64,000 bases of DNA from Gentiana macrophylla (Eukaryota > Streptophyta > Magnoliopsida > Gentianales > Gentianaceae): positions 28,099,375-28,163,374 of the forward strand of contig CM047809.1 of the NCBI GenBank assembly GCA_026214975.1, given 5' to 3'. Below, piece by piece: positions 63,877 through 64,000 of this stretch. The notes beneath the pieces are model-generated. The model was given only the letters and a program-made list of their open reading frames with translations, ran no database searches and was not told where the DNA came from. The position numbers and the translations under genes are program-made. How positions within the stretch are numbered: position 1 is the stretch's first letter; every line of letters starts with the position of its first letter.

Positions 63877-64000
63877 CGGAAGGGACTTGCTTTCCTCAAG
63901 ATCTTAAAGAATGGTAAAGCACGTTGCGCCGACTTGGATAGGAACCTACTCAGGGCGGCCATGCGGCCGGTTAACCTTTGCACCTCCTTGATGCTTCTGG
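63877..64000 (-). pseudogene. Gypsy H reverse transcriptase C-terminal edge
   Basis: The last 120 bases read on the minus strand RSIKEVQRLTGRMAALSRFL then SKSAQRALPFFKILR, the RT thumb/connection of Tat elements, in a frame interrupted before 63876. The rest of RT, protease, gag and the 5' LTR lie beyond the right edge. Confidence 0.85.

Overview
This is a window of plant nuclear DNA, most probably from a flowering dicot. The signs are CLE signalling-peptide and glyoxal-oxidase homologues, Ty1/copia and Ty3/gypsy elements primed by initiator tRNA-Met, an En/Spm (CACTA) transposon, tRNA-type SINEs, an L1-like LINE with a DUF4283 ORF1, and many hAT, Harbinger, Stowaway and Mutator-type small elements. 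No species can be named. No rRNA or tRNA gene, CRISPR array or bacterial operon was seen. The only intact-looking host gene is a small CLE peptide precursor at 14235-14522; almost everything else is mobile DNA, mostly broken.

Layout. 1-870: 5' end of a minus-strand LTR element running off the left edge. 1135-3195: decayed minus-strand copia. 3203-8045: 3' half of a Sirevirus-type copia with an extra envelope-position ORF and its 3' LTR. 8348-11445: two LTR pieces, one carrying a palindrome array split by a hAT element with a perfect 8-bp target duplication. 11446-17434: the least TE-dense stretch, with a SINE, the CLE gene, a Pack-MULE-like element carrying a glyoxal oxidase 5' fragment, and a second probable SINE. 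17438-25000: Harbinger, hAT and Stowaway MITEs plus two nested copia remnants. 25190-32577: a copia element split by a TRIM and by a solo LTR, the latter itself split by a CACTA element. 33325-37967: a young copia with 217-bp LTRs and 5-bp target duplications but broken reading frames. 38883-48172: a chromodomain gypsy (Tekay-like) with three LTR segments and a probable intron at the gag-protease boundary. 49098-57550: SINE, second TRIM, a short non-autonomous LTR element, a LINE with an 18-bp target duplication, and inside it a large LTR element. 57839-64000: 3' half of a Tat-lineage gypsy with an antisense accessory ORF and a tandem array.

The retroelement genes do not form a shared pathway; each element carries its own gag, protease, integrase, reverse transcriptase and RNase H remnants. 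The most informative points are the CLE peptide with Ser at the usual hydroxyproline position 7, the spliceable gag-pro junction, the gene-fragment capture, and palindrome arrays of different sequence at the same LTR position in two related gypsy LTRs. All calls come from reading the sequence and the translations; no database search was possible.
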